NCBI GenBank assembly: GCA_024276595.1
Contig: JAJRWW010000037.1
Span: 1 to 11,654, forward strand
Direction of reading: 5' to 3'
Length of the DNA stretch: 11,654 nucleotides
From: Myxococcota bacterium
GTDB lineage: Bacteria; Myxococcota_A; Polyangia; HGW-17; JAJRWW01
Position numbers and translations under genes: made by a program
The notes under the pieces: generated by a model
Databases searched by the model: none
What the model saw: only the letters and a program-made list of their open reading frames with translations
What the model was told of the DNA's origin: nothing
Shown: positions 1 to 6,850 of the stretch, in pieces
Layout of the letters: every line of letters starts with the position of its first letter
Numbering within the stretch: the stretch's first letter is position 1

Positions 1-1
1 C

Positions 2-418
2 CTGGAGCCGGACTCCTACGAGGCCCTCGCCCGGGAGGCTGCCGGGCTCTGGGAGCAGGAGGAGGCGTCCCTCGTGCTCCTGCGAGAGCGCGTGGGCAGG
101 CTCCTGGCTCACCACCACATCGACGCCAGGGTGGAGTGCCGGGTGAAGGGGCTCTACAGCCTCCACAGAAAAATGCTCCGCACTGGCTGCTCCTTGCCAG
201 AGGTGATGGACAAACTTGGCGTCCGGATCATCGTCCGCTCAGTGCCAGAGTGCTACACAGTCCTCGGGCTCGTGCACAACCACTTCCGGCCCGTGCCCGG
301 GGAGCTCGAGGACTATATCGGGCTGCCCAAGGATAACGGCTACCAGTCTCTGCACACCTGCGTCTATCCCCTCAGGGACCTTTCGGACAAGCCTGTGGAG
401 CTCCAGATTCGCACGTAG
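2..418 (+). CDS. RelA/SpoT-family (p)ppGpp synthetase, synthetase domain (5' end outside window, ends at internal amber codon)
   Basis: This is the synthetase domain of a long RelA/SpoT homologue, which transfers pyrophosphate from ATP to GDP/GTP to make the stringent-response alarmone. The frame is open from base 2, so the gene starts upstream, where an HD hydrolase domain would be expected. Visible family motifs in order are the VKGLYSLHRKM segment (G-loop region, about 150-180), MDKLGVRIIV (about 208-235) with the conserved Asp, YIGLPKDNGYQSLHT (about 314-358) and VELQIRT (about 395-415) with the catalytic Glu. The frame then meets TAG at 416-418. The family normally continues here with two residues, then MH..AE.GVAAHW, and exactly that sequence follows in the same frame. 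The stop therefore falls inside a conserved motif rather than at a natural end. It may be a real nonsense mutation, a sequencing error, or amber read-through. The family assignment is secure; whether the gene works is not. Confidence 0.9.
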   Translation: MEPDSYEALAREAAGLWEQEEASLVLLRERVGRLLAHHHIDARVECRVKGLYSLHRKMLRTGCSLPEVMDKLGVRIIVRSVPECYTVLGLVHNHFRPVPGELEDYIGLPKDNGYQSLHTCVYPLRDLSDKPVELQIRT

Positions 419-421
419 CAG

Positions 422-805
422 ATGCACGTGGAGGCTGAGTTCGGGGTGGCCGCCCACTGGCGCTACAAGAGCCAGCAGGAGAGCAGCTCTGAGGGCGAGC
501 GGCAGCTCCAGTGGCTGCGCAGCCTCCCAGGGCAGCACCGGGAGTCCACCTCCCACGCGGAGTTCGTGCGCAAGCTACGTCGCCAGGTGTTCGAGGACCG
601 CATGGTGGTCTTCGGCGCGGCTGGGAGGCGCCTCCGCCTGCCCGACGGCTCCACGGTGAGGGACTACCTCCACCGCACCGGCTCTCTCTGCAAGGCAACG
701 ACCGTCCGGGTCAACAGGCAGCCGGTCTCCCACGATCACATCCTCCAGGATGGCGACAACGTGGAGCTGCTGGAGTCCACGGAGCCCCCCGACCCCCCTG
801 GGTGA
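422..805 (+). CDS. RelA/SpoT-family C-terminal part with TGS domain, downstream of the internal amber codon
   Basis: This is the in-frame continuation of the synthetase gene after TAG 416-418 and one CAG codon. It begins at an ATG (422) in the conserved MHVEAEFGVAAHWRYK motif, which is the end of the synthetase domain. A variable linker follows, then a TGS domain (about 595-785) with VVFGAAGRRLRLPDGST, the TVRVNRQPV segment and LQDGDNVELL. It stops at TGA 803-805 straight after the TGS, so the helical, zinc-finger and ACT domains of full-length Rel/RelA/SpoT are missing. This would be a short-tailed RSH even without the amber codon. The ATG lies three bases past the stop (TAG-CAG-ATG), so re-initiation by terminating ribosomes is conceivable, though no good Shine-Dalgarno sits at the usual distance. 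More simply, it is the 3' half of one gene broken by one base change. It converges on the sulfatase-like gene with about 31 bp between them. Confidence 0.85.
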   Translation: MHVEAEFGVAAHWRYKSQQESSSEGERQLQWLRSLPGQHRESTSHAEFVRKLRRQVFEDRMVVFGAAGRRLRLPDGSTVRDYLHRTGSLCKATTVRVNRQPVSHDHILQDGDNVELLESTEPPDPPG

Positions 806-836
806 TCCCCCCGGTGGGCAGCCGACCGAGCGCTGG

Positions 837-3140
837 TCATCGGGACGGCCTGCGTGGGCGGAGCTGCGTGGCCAGGAAGGTCGCATAGAGCTTGCGCAGC
901 CTCTGGGAGAGGGCATTGTTGGGCGCGTAGAGGTTGGTTGTCTCCCGCGGATCGCGCCGAATGTCGAAGAGGCGAAAGGTGTTGCCCATGGGGTCGTGGA
1001 TCAGCTTGTGGCCCCCGTAAAGGATCGCTCTCCGGCTGGGGTTGTGAGGGCCCTTGACCATCTCGGTGTAGATGACCCTCTCGGGGAGCGGCCCCTCGGA
1101 CACCAGGCGGCTCACCAGGGAGATCCCCTGCAGCTCGGCAGGGACACGCAGCCCCAGGAGGTCCAGCAGGGTGCGCGGCAGATCCACCAGCGACACCGGC
1201 TCCGGGACTCTCCTGGCATGGACGCCGGGGACGTGTACGAGGAGGGGCACATGGATCTCCTCCTCGAAGAGGTCCCGTCCGTGGTAGCGCAGGCCGTGCT
1301 CCCCGAAGAGCTCCCCGTGGTCGGCGGTGACAACGACCACGGTCTCGTCGGCGAGCCCCTTGCGCTCCAGGTGCGCCAGGAGTCGGCCCACGTGCGCGTC
1401 GGTGTAGCGAATCTCCCCGTCGTAGCGGTCCTGGGGTCTATTGCCCAGCAGCTCGGTGCCAGGGTGCTCCAGGTAGTGCTTGTGGGGATCGAAGTAGTAG
1501 GTAAACAAAAAGAAGGGGCGGCGCCTCGCCGGGCTCCTCCCCTTCTGGGCGGCAAGCCAGCGGTCCACGAGGGAGATGGCGGAGCTGGTGACATGGGGGC
1601 TGGTGGGCATCCGCTCCATCTTGGCCGAGCTCCGCTCGTAGTAGGACCGCCACACCTGGAAGCCCTGCGCCAGCCCGTAGCCTGGCCGCATGTAGAAGTG
1701 GGAGGTGCTGGCCATGGTTGCGTACCCCGCCTCCTCGAGGCGCTCGGCGAGGGTGACGTTGGCGTTGTAGATGGCGATGAAGTGCCCCCCGGTGCGGTCC
1801 AGCTCGGAGGTGTACCTCCCGGTGAGCAGGGCCGGCACCACGGCCGCGGTGCGGTTGGAAGGAGAGTAGGCGCGCAGGAAGGCGGCGGACCGGCGGGCGA
1901 GGCGATCCAGGTTAGGGGTGAGCCCGCGACGGTTTCCGGCCCAGCCCATGCGGTCGGCGCGCAGAGCGTCAATGAGCACCAGCAGCACGTTCCATCTGCG
2001 CCGCAGCCTCGCCTTGGGCGCCGATGGGGTCGGCGCGGGTCGGGGGCGGACCGCGGTCAGCAGGCGCGAGTCCAGGTGGAGGTCGTCCCCCGAGCAGTCC
2101 TCGTCCACTCCGTTGTCCGGGATCTCCACGGCGCCCGGGTTGATCCGCGCCCGCCCATCGTCGCAATCGCCGCCGCCGAAGCGGCCAGGGAAGCCGTCCC
2201 CGTCCCGGTCAAAGAGCCGAGCCACCCGCCGCAGCACCATGCCCGAGAGGGGGGCGTGCCTCGCCATGGCAACCGCAATGCGCCGATCGCCTGCGCCGTT
2301 GCCAAAGCTCACGAAGGAGAGGCCGAGGACCACGGCGGCGCAGGCCATGGAGGGCAGCCCCAAAGCCAGCAGCGAACGCCAGCCGAGACGCACGAGCAGG
2401 TCGGTGCCAACCCACAGGGCCAGGAGGGCCAGCGCGACCCAAAGGGGGGAGCGCAGGGGCAGGGCCTCCCAGGTCTCCTGGTAGCGGCTCGGAACCAACA
2501 CCGCCACGGCGATCAGGGCCAGCGCAGAGAGCCCGGCGATGGCCTGTGGCCCGAGGAGCCAGGCCAGACCCGGGACATGGGCCACGGCTCGTGGGAGCCA
2601 GCGTCCGAGGTGGTGACGCAGGGTGATGTGCATCATGGCGAGCAGGCCCAGCACGCCGAAGATGCACACCGTCAAGGTCAACGCGGCGAGCAGGTGGTTG
2701 TGATAGGCCGTGAGAAAATGCAAACAGAGCGGCACCAGGAGCGCTGCCCCGAGCCCCATGGAGAGCAGAGCGCTCCACCCCCTGGCCGCTCGCTCGGCTC
2801 CGGAGACCCCTGTCTCACAAAGGAGCCTCCACAGGCTCCTGGCCAGCCCAATGGGCCCAGGATCCAGCGGCACCAGCGCCCAGAAGAGCCCCGCGAGAAG
2901 CCCGACTCCCAGGCACGGCAAGGTCACCATGGACAGGGTGTGCAGGTACAGGTCGGAGCCCACCCCCTCTGCGCCTCCAAATCGGCTCAGCCGTGCGGCC
3001 ACAGCGGCGCCGTCGCCCAGCCCCAGCAGCAGTCCCACCAGGGAGCCGGCCCCAATCCCGGCCAGGATGGCCCTGGCCCCAACTGGTGTGGATCGGAGCG
3101 CCCCACGAGGCTTCGGGGAGGACATGGCTCCTTGTACCAT
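837..3140 (-). CDS. Membrane sulfatase/phosphotransferase-like protein with 7 TM helices and a MopE-type metal-binding motif
   Basis: This 767-residue alkaline-phosphatase-superfamily enzyme has an unusual build. Residues about 24-280 hold roughly seven hydrophobic helices. Residues 311-353 (DRDGDGFPG, GGDCDDG, INPGAVEIPDNGVDEDCSG) are a MopE-type Asp-rich metal-binding motif. From about 383 a sulfatase domain begins: LVLIDALRADRMG (metal Asp391), PNLDRLA, SPSNRTAAVVPALLTGR, FDPHKHY (550-556) and VTADHGELFGEHG (Asp607-His608). The C/S-x-P-S-R formylglycine signature is absent. Aligning on LTG puts Thr431 at the nucleophile position, as in LtaS-like and phosphoethanolamine-transferase-like members, so it may be a phosphotransferase or unusual hydrolase rather than a classical sulfatase. 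The first ATG (3138-3140) overlaps the upstream stop as TGATG, indicating coupling. An alternative ATG at 3123-3125 has AAGGAG just before it. The catalytic domain is predicted periplasmic. The substrate is unknown; modification of the neighbouring polysaccharide is a guess. Confidence 0.85.
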   Translation of the reverse strand: MVQGAMSSPKPRGALRSTPVGARAILAGIGAGSLVGLLLGLGDGAAVAARLSRFGGAEGVGSDLYLHTLSMVTLPCLGVGLLAGLFWALVPLDPGPIGLARSLWRLLCETGVSGAERAARGWSALLSMGLGAALLVPLCLHFLTAYHNHLLAALTLTVCIFGVLGLLAMMHITLRHHLGRWLPRAVAHVPGLAWLLGPQAIAGLSALALIAVAVLVPSRYQETWEALPLRSPLWVALALLALWVGTDLLVRLGWRSLLALGLPSMACAAVVLGLSFVSFGNGAGDRRIAVAMARHAPLSGMVLRRVARLFDRDGDGFPGRFGGGDCDDGRARINPGAVEIPDNGVDEDCSGDDLHLDSRLLTAVRPRPAPTPSAPKARLRRRWNVLLVLIDALRADRMGWAGNRRGLTPNLDRLARRSAAFLRAYSPSNRTAAVVPALLTGRYTSELDRTGGHFIAIYNANVTLAERLEEAGYATMASTSHFYMRPGYGLAQGFQVWRSYYERSSAKMERMPTSPHVTSSAISLVDRWLAAQKGRSPARRRPFFLFTYYFDPHKHYLEHPGTELLGNRPQDRYDGEIRYTDAHVGRLLAHLERKGLADETVVVVTADHGELFGEHGLRYHGRDLFEEEIHVPLLVHVPGVHARRVPEPVSLVDLPRTLLDLLGLRVPAELQGISLVSRLVSEGPLPERVIYTEMVKGPHNPSRRAILYGGHKLIHDPMGNTFRLFDIRRDPRETTNLYAPNNALSQRLRKLYATFLATQLRPRRPSR

Positions 3141-4138
3141 CAGCGGACGTTGAAGGGGAGCTCCAGGCTGCGCCCCCGTCGAAGAACCGTGATGGTCCCG
3201 GAGCCGCCGGGACGAGCGGCTCCCTGCATCCCGCTGCGAAGGTCGTCAAGGGATCGCACCCGCCTGTCGCCGGCGCGCTCCACCACGTCACCTGGGCGGA
3301 GGCCGATGCGTCTAAAGCCCGTGGTCACCCGCCCGATCTTCAACCCCGCCGAGGTCACCTCCGGGAGCAGGTGGTCCTCCAGCTCGCCAGCCAGGTTCAG
3401 CCTGCCCAGGATCCACTTGTACGTGACAGTTGGGCCATCCCGCCGCCGCCGCACCCGGCGGGGCGGCGGCAAGCGCTCGCGGCGCCGATGCCTTGCGCTC
3501 CTGCCAGGGGGGCGGTCCTTGTATCCAACCCAAAGGTAGGAGCTCCCCCTCCGGAGCTGCACCCAGTCCATGGCTATCTGGACCACGTCCAGGTCCCCCC
3601 AGCGATCTCCCTGGCTCACAAGGAGATACTCCTCGGACTTCAGGTGCAGGATCGACGCGGTGGCCCGCCACGGGGCGCCGGGAGGGATGTTGGTGGCCAC
3701 GAGGGCCAGGTCGGGAGATGGCTCTCCAACGGGCCAGGAGCGGCGCAAGGCGGGGGCATCATCGGTGGGCCTGGCTGCCCGGCCAGCCGGCTCCCGCCCT
3801 CCTCCAGGAGGGGGCGCTGGCACGGCCCCCGCCGCCCGCGACACGGACGCCACGGCCGGGGTCGTCGCTCCCCTCGCCCCCTCGGCGGATGAAGCGCCGA
3901 GGCTGGGGGCCGGCTCCCTCCCTTGCCCCGCTGCGCCCGGCCCGCGAGCTGCGCCTCCCCCTCTTGCAAGCTGCAGCCCCACCAGCAAAGCAGCCGCCAC
4001 GCCCAGCACGGTGGCCGCCACGAGCCACGCCGCGCTGCTGCGACCAGGCCCAGGGGGCACGTCCCTGACCTCCCTGGGCACAGCCAGCGCCGATGTCAAC
4101 GCCAACGGCGCGTGGTCCTTTCTAGCTGTTGCCTTCAT
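3140..4138 (-). CDS. GspC-like type II secretion inner-membrane protein (TM + HR domain + PDZ)
   Basis: This 332-residue protein has an N-terminal cytoplasmic segment, one TM helix (about 36-57), an Ala/Pro/Gly-rich linker (about 60-140), a GspC homology-region-like beta domain (about 143-206: DLALVATNIPP, WRATASILH, LLVSQGDRWGDLDVVQIAMDWVQLRRG), a strongly basic Arg/Pro stretch (211-233) and a C-terminal PDZ domain (about 262-332: GLKIGRVTTGFRRIGLRPGDVVERAGDRRV, then TITVLRRG). That order matches GspC, which links the type II secretion platform to the GspD secretin. No other gsp gene is in the window. The open frame extends upstream to 4330, but I start at ATG 4136-4138. It has GAGG five bases upstream, sits just downstream of a good promoter, and the longer version would overlap the GT4 gene. 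The stop overlaps the sulfatase start (TGATG), so the two are translated as a unit. It could instead be a PDZ regulator specialised for that enzyme. Confidence 0.65.
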   Translation of the reverse strand: MKATARKDHAPLALTSALAVPREVRDVPPGPGRSSAAWLVAATVLGVAAALLVGLQLARGGGAARGPGAAGQGREPAPSLGASSAEGARGATTPAVASVSRAAGAVPAPPPGGGREPAGRAARPTDDAPALRRSWPVGEPSPDLALVATNIPPGAPWRATASILHLKSEEYLLVSQGDRWGDLDVVQIAMDWVQLRRGSSYLWVGYKDRPPGRSARHRRRERLPPPRRVRRRRDGPTVTYKWILGRLNLAGELEDHLLPEVTSAGLKIGRVTTGFRRIGLRPGDVVERAGDRRVRSLDDLRSGMQGAARPGGSGTITVLRRGRSLELPFNVR

Positions 4139-4140
4139 CA

Positions 4141-4164
4141 GATCCTCGGATCCTCGGATCCTCT
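4141..4164 (-). repeat. Three tandem 8-bp units (GATCCTCG) that carry the Shine-Dalgarno of the gspC-like gene
   Basis: The + strand reads GATCCTCG, GATCCTCG, GATCCTCT. On the - strand each unit contains GAGGATC. The GAGG nearest the gene (4147-4144) is five bases from ATG 4138, an ideal distance, and two further copies lie 8 and 16 bases upstream. The array is in the untranslated leader, so a change in copy number would leave the protein unchanged but could alter translation or leader structure. Confidence 0.7.
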
Positions 4165-4177
4165 GCCCTGCTGCACA

Positions 4178-4207
4178 AGTATAGGATCCAGCGCCCAGGG
4201 GGCGCAA
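4178..4207 (-). promoter_or_regulatory. Sigma70-type promoter for the gspC-like/sulfatase unit, with a palindrome in the spacer
   Basis: Read on the - strand, a -35-like TTGCGC (4207-4202) is followed by an 18-base spacer and a -10 TATACT (4183-4178), 5 of 6 matches to TATAAT. Transcription would start near 4171, giving a leader of about 33 bases before ATG 4138. The spacer and -35 contain a perfect 6-bp inverted repeat, GCGCCC-agg-GGGCGC (4191-4205), which could be an operator. The element lies between the GT4 stop (4255) and the gspC-like start, so these two genes can be transcribed separately from the polysaccharide unit upstream. Confidence 0.5.
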
Positions 4208-4254
4208 GCTGGCCCAGGGATCTGCCGCCGACGCTGTCCACCCGTAGGCTCGGG

Positions 4255-6054
4255 TCATCCGAGCAGCCGCCCGTAGACCTCGTCCACCTTCGAGCAGACC
4301 CGGGTCCATGTGCGATGCTCTGCCACCCATCGGCGCGCGTTCTCGCCCAGCTCCAGGCGCAGCTCCGGGGAAAGCAGCAGGCGCTCGAGGTGCTGCGCCA
4401 GGCTCTCCAGGTCGTCAGTGCGATGCACCAGCCCGGTCTCTCCGTGGCGAACCACCTGGGTGAGGCCGCGCACCCCGGACACCACGATGGCCTTGCCGGC
4501 GCCCATGGCCTCGAAGGGCTTGATGGGCGACACGACCTCGCAGACCCGGTGCCCTCTCCGAGGGAACGCCATCGTGTCCATCAGGGAGTAGTAGCGCGCC
4601 ACGTCCTCGTGTGGAGCTCGACCCACGAAGCTAGCCGTGGCCCCCAGGTGTAGCGCCCTGGCAAGCCTGCGCAGGTCCAGGGCCGCGGGCCCATCTCCCA
4701 CCAGCACTACCCGAAAGGTGTCTCCCCGGCTCCTGCGCAAGAGGGCGGCGGCCCGCAGCAGGAGGTCCAGCCCCTCGTAGTGGTGCAGCGAGCCCACGTA
4801 ACCGATGGTAGTGACCCCCCGCAAGCCCAGGCGCTCCTCCAGAGCTGGATCCCGGCCGGCGGTGGCAAAGGTGTCCATGTCCACCGCGTTGGGCAGGATC
4901 GATATCTTCCGCCTCGGGACCCCTCCCCCCTCGAGCACCGCAGCCACCTCGTCAGTGATGGCAAAGACGTAGTCCGCCTGCCGGGCGGCCTGCACCTCCA
5001 GGCGCTCGATCATCCGGTAGTGGTCGGAGTCGAGGTAGCTGGTCTGGGTGGCCCCCCGGGTCATGTGCCAGAGGCCGCGCACCTCGTACACGCTCGGGAT
5101 CCCCATGGAGCGCGCCAGCCCGGTGGCGGCGAGCCCTCCTGTGTAGTTGGACGCGGCGTGAACAATCGACGGCCGAAAGGCCGCGCAGTGCCGAGCCAGC
5201 GCCTCCACGCTCTCCTCCTGGTACCGGGAGATGGAGCCGACCGGACGTCTTCGGGGAGTGAATCGGTAGGGCACGCCGTCGATGATCGCCTCCCTCCCCG
5301 CCAGCCTGGCTCCCAGAAAGTCGTAGCGATCATTGGGGTAGCCCAGGCGCGTGTAGACAGAGAGATCCCAGCCGACACGCCGGAGCTCCCGGGCCAGCCA
5401 GTGGGTGCGGATGGCGTAGCCGCTCACGTGGTGCGGGAGGGTCTGGTTGGCGTAGTACAGCACCCGACCCACCGCGGGCTCCCAGGAGCGAGCCGCTGCC
5501 TCGACCGGGGGGAGCCCCGAGCGCAGGACAAGGGCCTGGCTCCGCAGCGCGTCGATCCTCCTGGCCGTGGCTCCTCCGCCGAGCACCCCACCCCCTCGCC
5601 GCCCGTGCAGCAGCTCCAGCAGCTCCAGGGGGCGCCTGATTCCCCCCCTCCGCTCGTGGTGGGTTGCCAGCGCCAGGAGCAGGCGCTCCCAGGCATCCCA
5701 CCTCGACAAGAGGTCGGCCATGAGAGATCGGCCCGGCTCTGGTGGGCGAGCTCGATCCAGCGCCTGGCTCGCACAGTCGTCCAGGAGGGCGGCCCCGTGC
5801 GCCTCCAGGTTCGCCTCCAGGGTGGCCAGCAGCAGGAGCTGCCCCGCCGCTGGGACCCGGGCCAGATCCAGGAGCCGATCCGGTAGCTCATGGGGGGGGA
5901 GCACCAGCGTCCCATGGCGCACCCTCAGGGCGGCGGTGATCACTCGGTTGCGCGCCCCGCGAAGGTCGCGCCACAGGGCGCCGACGGCGCCAACGAGCGC
6001 CGCCCGGGAGAGCCCGCCGCCTGGCCAAAACAAAGCTCGGCTCATTCGCGACAT
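4255..6054 (-). CDS. GT4-family glycosyltransferase with N-terminal helical domain
   Basis: This 599-residue protein has two parts. Residues 1 to about 190 form a Leu/Ala/Arg-rich helical region (including ERRGGIRRPLELLELLHG, 134-151) with no recognised catalytic motif. Residues about 196-599 form a GT-B retaining glycosyltransferase of family 4: RVLYYANQTLPHHVSGYAIRTH at the start, LGYPNDRYDF, PSVYEVRGLWHMTR, ILPNAVDMDTF, IGYVGSLHHYEGLDLLL, VVLVGDGPA and the donor-site segment CEVVSPIKPFEAMGAGKAIVVS. The LPHHVSGYAIRT opening resembles GT4 enzymes described with exosortase-A exopolysaccharide clusters, though no exosortase is present here. It starts 10 bases after the ABC ATPase stop, with a second Met three codons in, and is the last gene of the polysaccharide unit. 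It transfers a nucleotide-activated sugar in the cytoplasm; donor and acceptor are unknown. It is a paralogue of the GT4 gene at 9344-11050, including the N-terminal domain. Confidence 0.9.
   Translation of the reverse strand: MSRMSRALFWPGGGLSRAALVGAVGALWRDLRGARNRVITAALRVRHGTLVLPPHELPDRLLDLARVPAAGQLLLLATLEANLEAHGAALLDDCASQALDRARPPEPGRSLMADLLSRWDAWERLLLALATHHERRGGIRRPLELLELLHGRRGGGVLGGGATARRIDALRSQALVLRSGLPPVEAAARSWEPAVGRVLYYANQTLPHHVSGYAIRTHWLARELRRVGWDLSVYTRLGYPNDRYDFLGARLAGREAIIDGVPYRFTPRRRPVGSISRYQEESVEALARHCAAFRPSIVHAASNYTGGLAATGLARSMGIPSVYEVRGLWHMTRGATQTSYLDSDHYRMIERLEVQAARQADYVFAITDEVAAVLEGGGVPRRKISILPNAVDMDTFATAGRDPALEERLGLRGVTTIGYVGSLHHYEGLDLLLRAAALLRRSRGDTFRVVLVGDGPAALDLRRLARALHLGATASFVGRAPHEDVARYYSLMDTMAFPRRGHRVCEVVSPIKPFEAMGAGKAIVVSGVRGLTQVVRHGETGLVHRTDDLESLAQHLERLLLSPELRLELGENARRWVAEHRTWTRVCSKVDEVYGRLLG
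5065..5098. repeat. Inverted repeat arm 1 (34 bp, in the - strand GT4 gene)
   Basis: The 34 bases that encode PSVYEVRGLWH in the - strand GT4 gene match, in reverse complement, positions 10204-10237 in the + strand GT4 gene at 32 of 34 positions. This is the most conserved stretch I found by eye between the paralogues. It reflects protein conservation plus shared ancestry rather than a mobile-element end. Confidence 0.8.
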
Positions 6055-6064
6055 CTCTACCCGC

Positions 6065-6850
6065 TCAGGGAGACTGGCTGGCTCCCGGCGGGCCTGGAGA
6101 GCCCGCGGGGGGGAGCTTCCCCGTGTAGACCTGCTCCACCTCGTCTATGGAGCCGCTGTGAATGACCCTGCCTCGCTCCAGCAGGATGGCCCTGGTGCAC
6201 ACCTGCTTCAGGATCGAGAAGTTGTGGGAGGCGATGACCACCGTGTGAGCCTCCTCCAGCATGGAACGGATGTGGGCCGAGGAGCGCCGCCTGAACTCCT
6301 CGTCCCCCACTCCCAGCGCCTCGTCCAGCAGGAGGATATCCGGCTGGACAGACGTTGCCACCGAGAAGCCCAGGCGGGCCCTCATGCCGCTGGAGTAGGT
6401 GCGCAGGGGCTGGTCGATGAAGGCCTCCAGCCCGGAGAACTCGATGATCCCCGGCAGCAGGCCGTCCACCACCGAGCGGGGGTGACCCAGGATGCTGCCG
6501 TAGAGGTAGACGTTCTCCCGGCCGGAAAGGTTCACGTTGAACCCAACCCCGAACCCTGCCAGAAGAACAGGGCGTGCCAGGGTCTTGGCGCTGCCATGGT
6601 CGGGGCGATAGATCCCCGCGATCACCCTCAGGAGGGTGCTCTTCCCCGCGCCGTTGCGCCCCACCACGCCGAGCACCTCCCCCTCCCCTAGCTCCAGGGA
6701 GATGTCCTCGAGGGCGATGAACTCGTCCTTGTGCCTGGATCGTCCACCGCGCAGCATGTTCAGTGCCGAGCGCCCGAAGGACTCCAGGGTGACCCTCCTG
6801 CGCGGAAAGGCGAGGGTCACGTCCCGCAGCTCGATGGTGGTGCGGCTCAT
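6065..6850 (-). CDS. ABC-2 polysaccharide exporter, ATP-binding subunit (Wzt/KpsT/TagH type)
   Basis: This 261-residue ATPase powers export of a polysaccharide or lipid-linked glycan with the adjacent permease. Walker A is GRNGAGKST (64-72). The family-typical AGFGVGFNVNLSGRENVYLYG follows (98-118), then the signature YSSGMRARLGFSVA (152-165), a variant of LSGGQ usual in this subfamily, Walker B DILLLDEALGVGDEEF (171-186) and the switch His in ASHN (207-210). The C-terminus ends about 20 residues after the fold with a Pro/Gly-rich tail. The carbohydrate-binding C-terminal domain found in long Wzt proteins is therefore absent, as in KpsT-like or NodI-like exporters that do not read a chain terminus. 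Its ATG (6848-6850) overlaps the permease stop as ATGA, so the subunits are translationally coupled. A longer open frame to 7327 exists but is the permease read out of frame. Confidence 0.93.
   Translation of the reverse strand: MSRTTIELRDVTLAFPRRRVTLESFGRSALNMLRGGRSRHKDEFIALEDISLELGEGEVLGVVGRNGAGKSTLLRVIAGIYRPDHGSAKTLARPVLLAGFGVGFNVNLSGRENVYLYGSILGHPRSVVDGLLPGIIEFSGLEAFIDQPLRTYSSGMRARLGFSVATSVQPDILLLDEALGVGDEEFRRRSSAHIRSMLEEAHTVVIASHNFSILKQVCTRAILLERGRVIHSGSIDEVEQVYTGKLPPAGSPGPPGASQSP

Noticed and set aside
806..836. A terminator between the convergent rel and sulfatase-like genes
   Set aside because: The gap is C/G-rich without a clear stem plus T-run in either direction.
750..3539. A 929-codon open frame on the + strand
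   Set aside because: It lies opposite the sulfatase-like and gspC-like genes and encodes a Gly/Gln/His/Arg-rich low-complexity sequence with no family motif. Long antisense frames are common in GC-rich DNA.
4780..6691. Two + strand open frames of 368 and 374 codons
   Set aside because: They are opposite the GT4 and ABC ATPase genes, which have clear motifs. The + strand translations are Arg/Pro/Ser-rich and resemble nothing.
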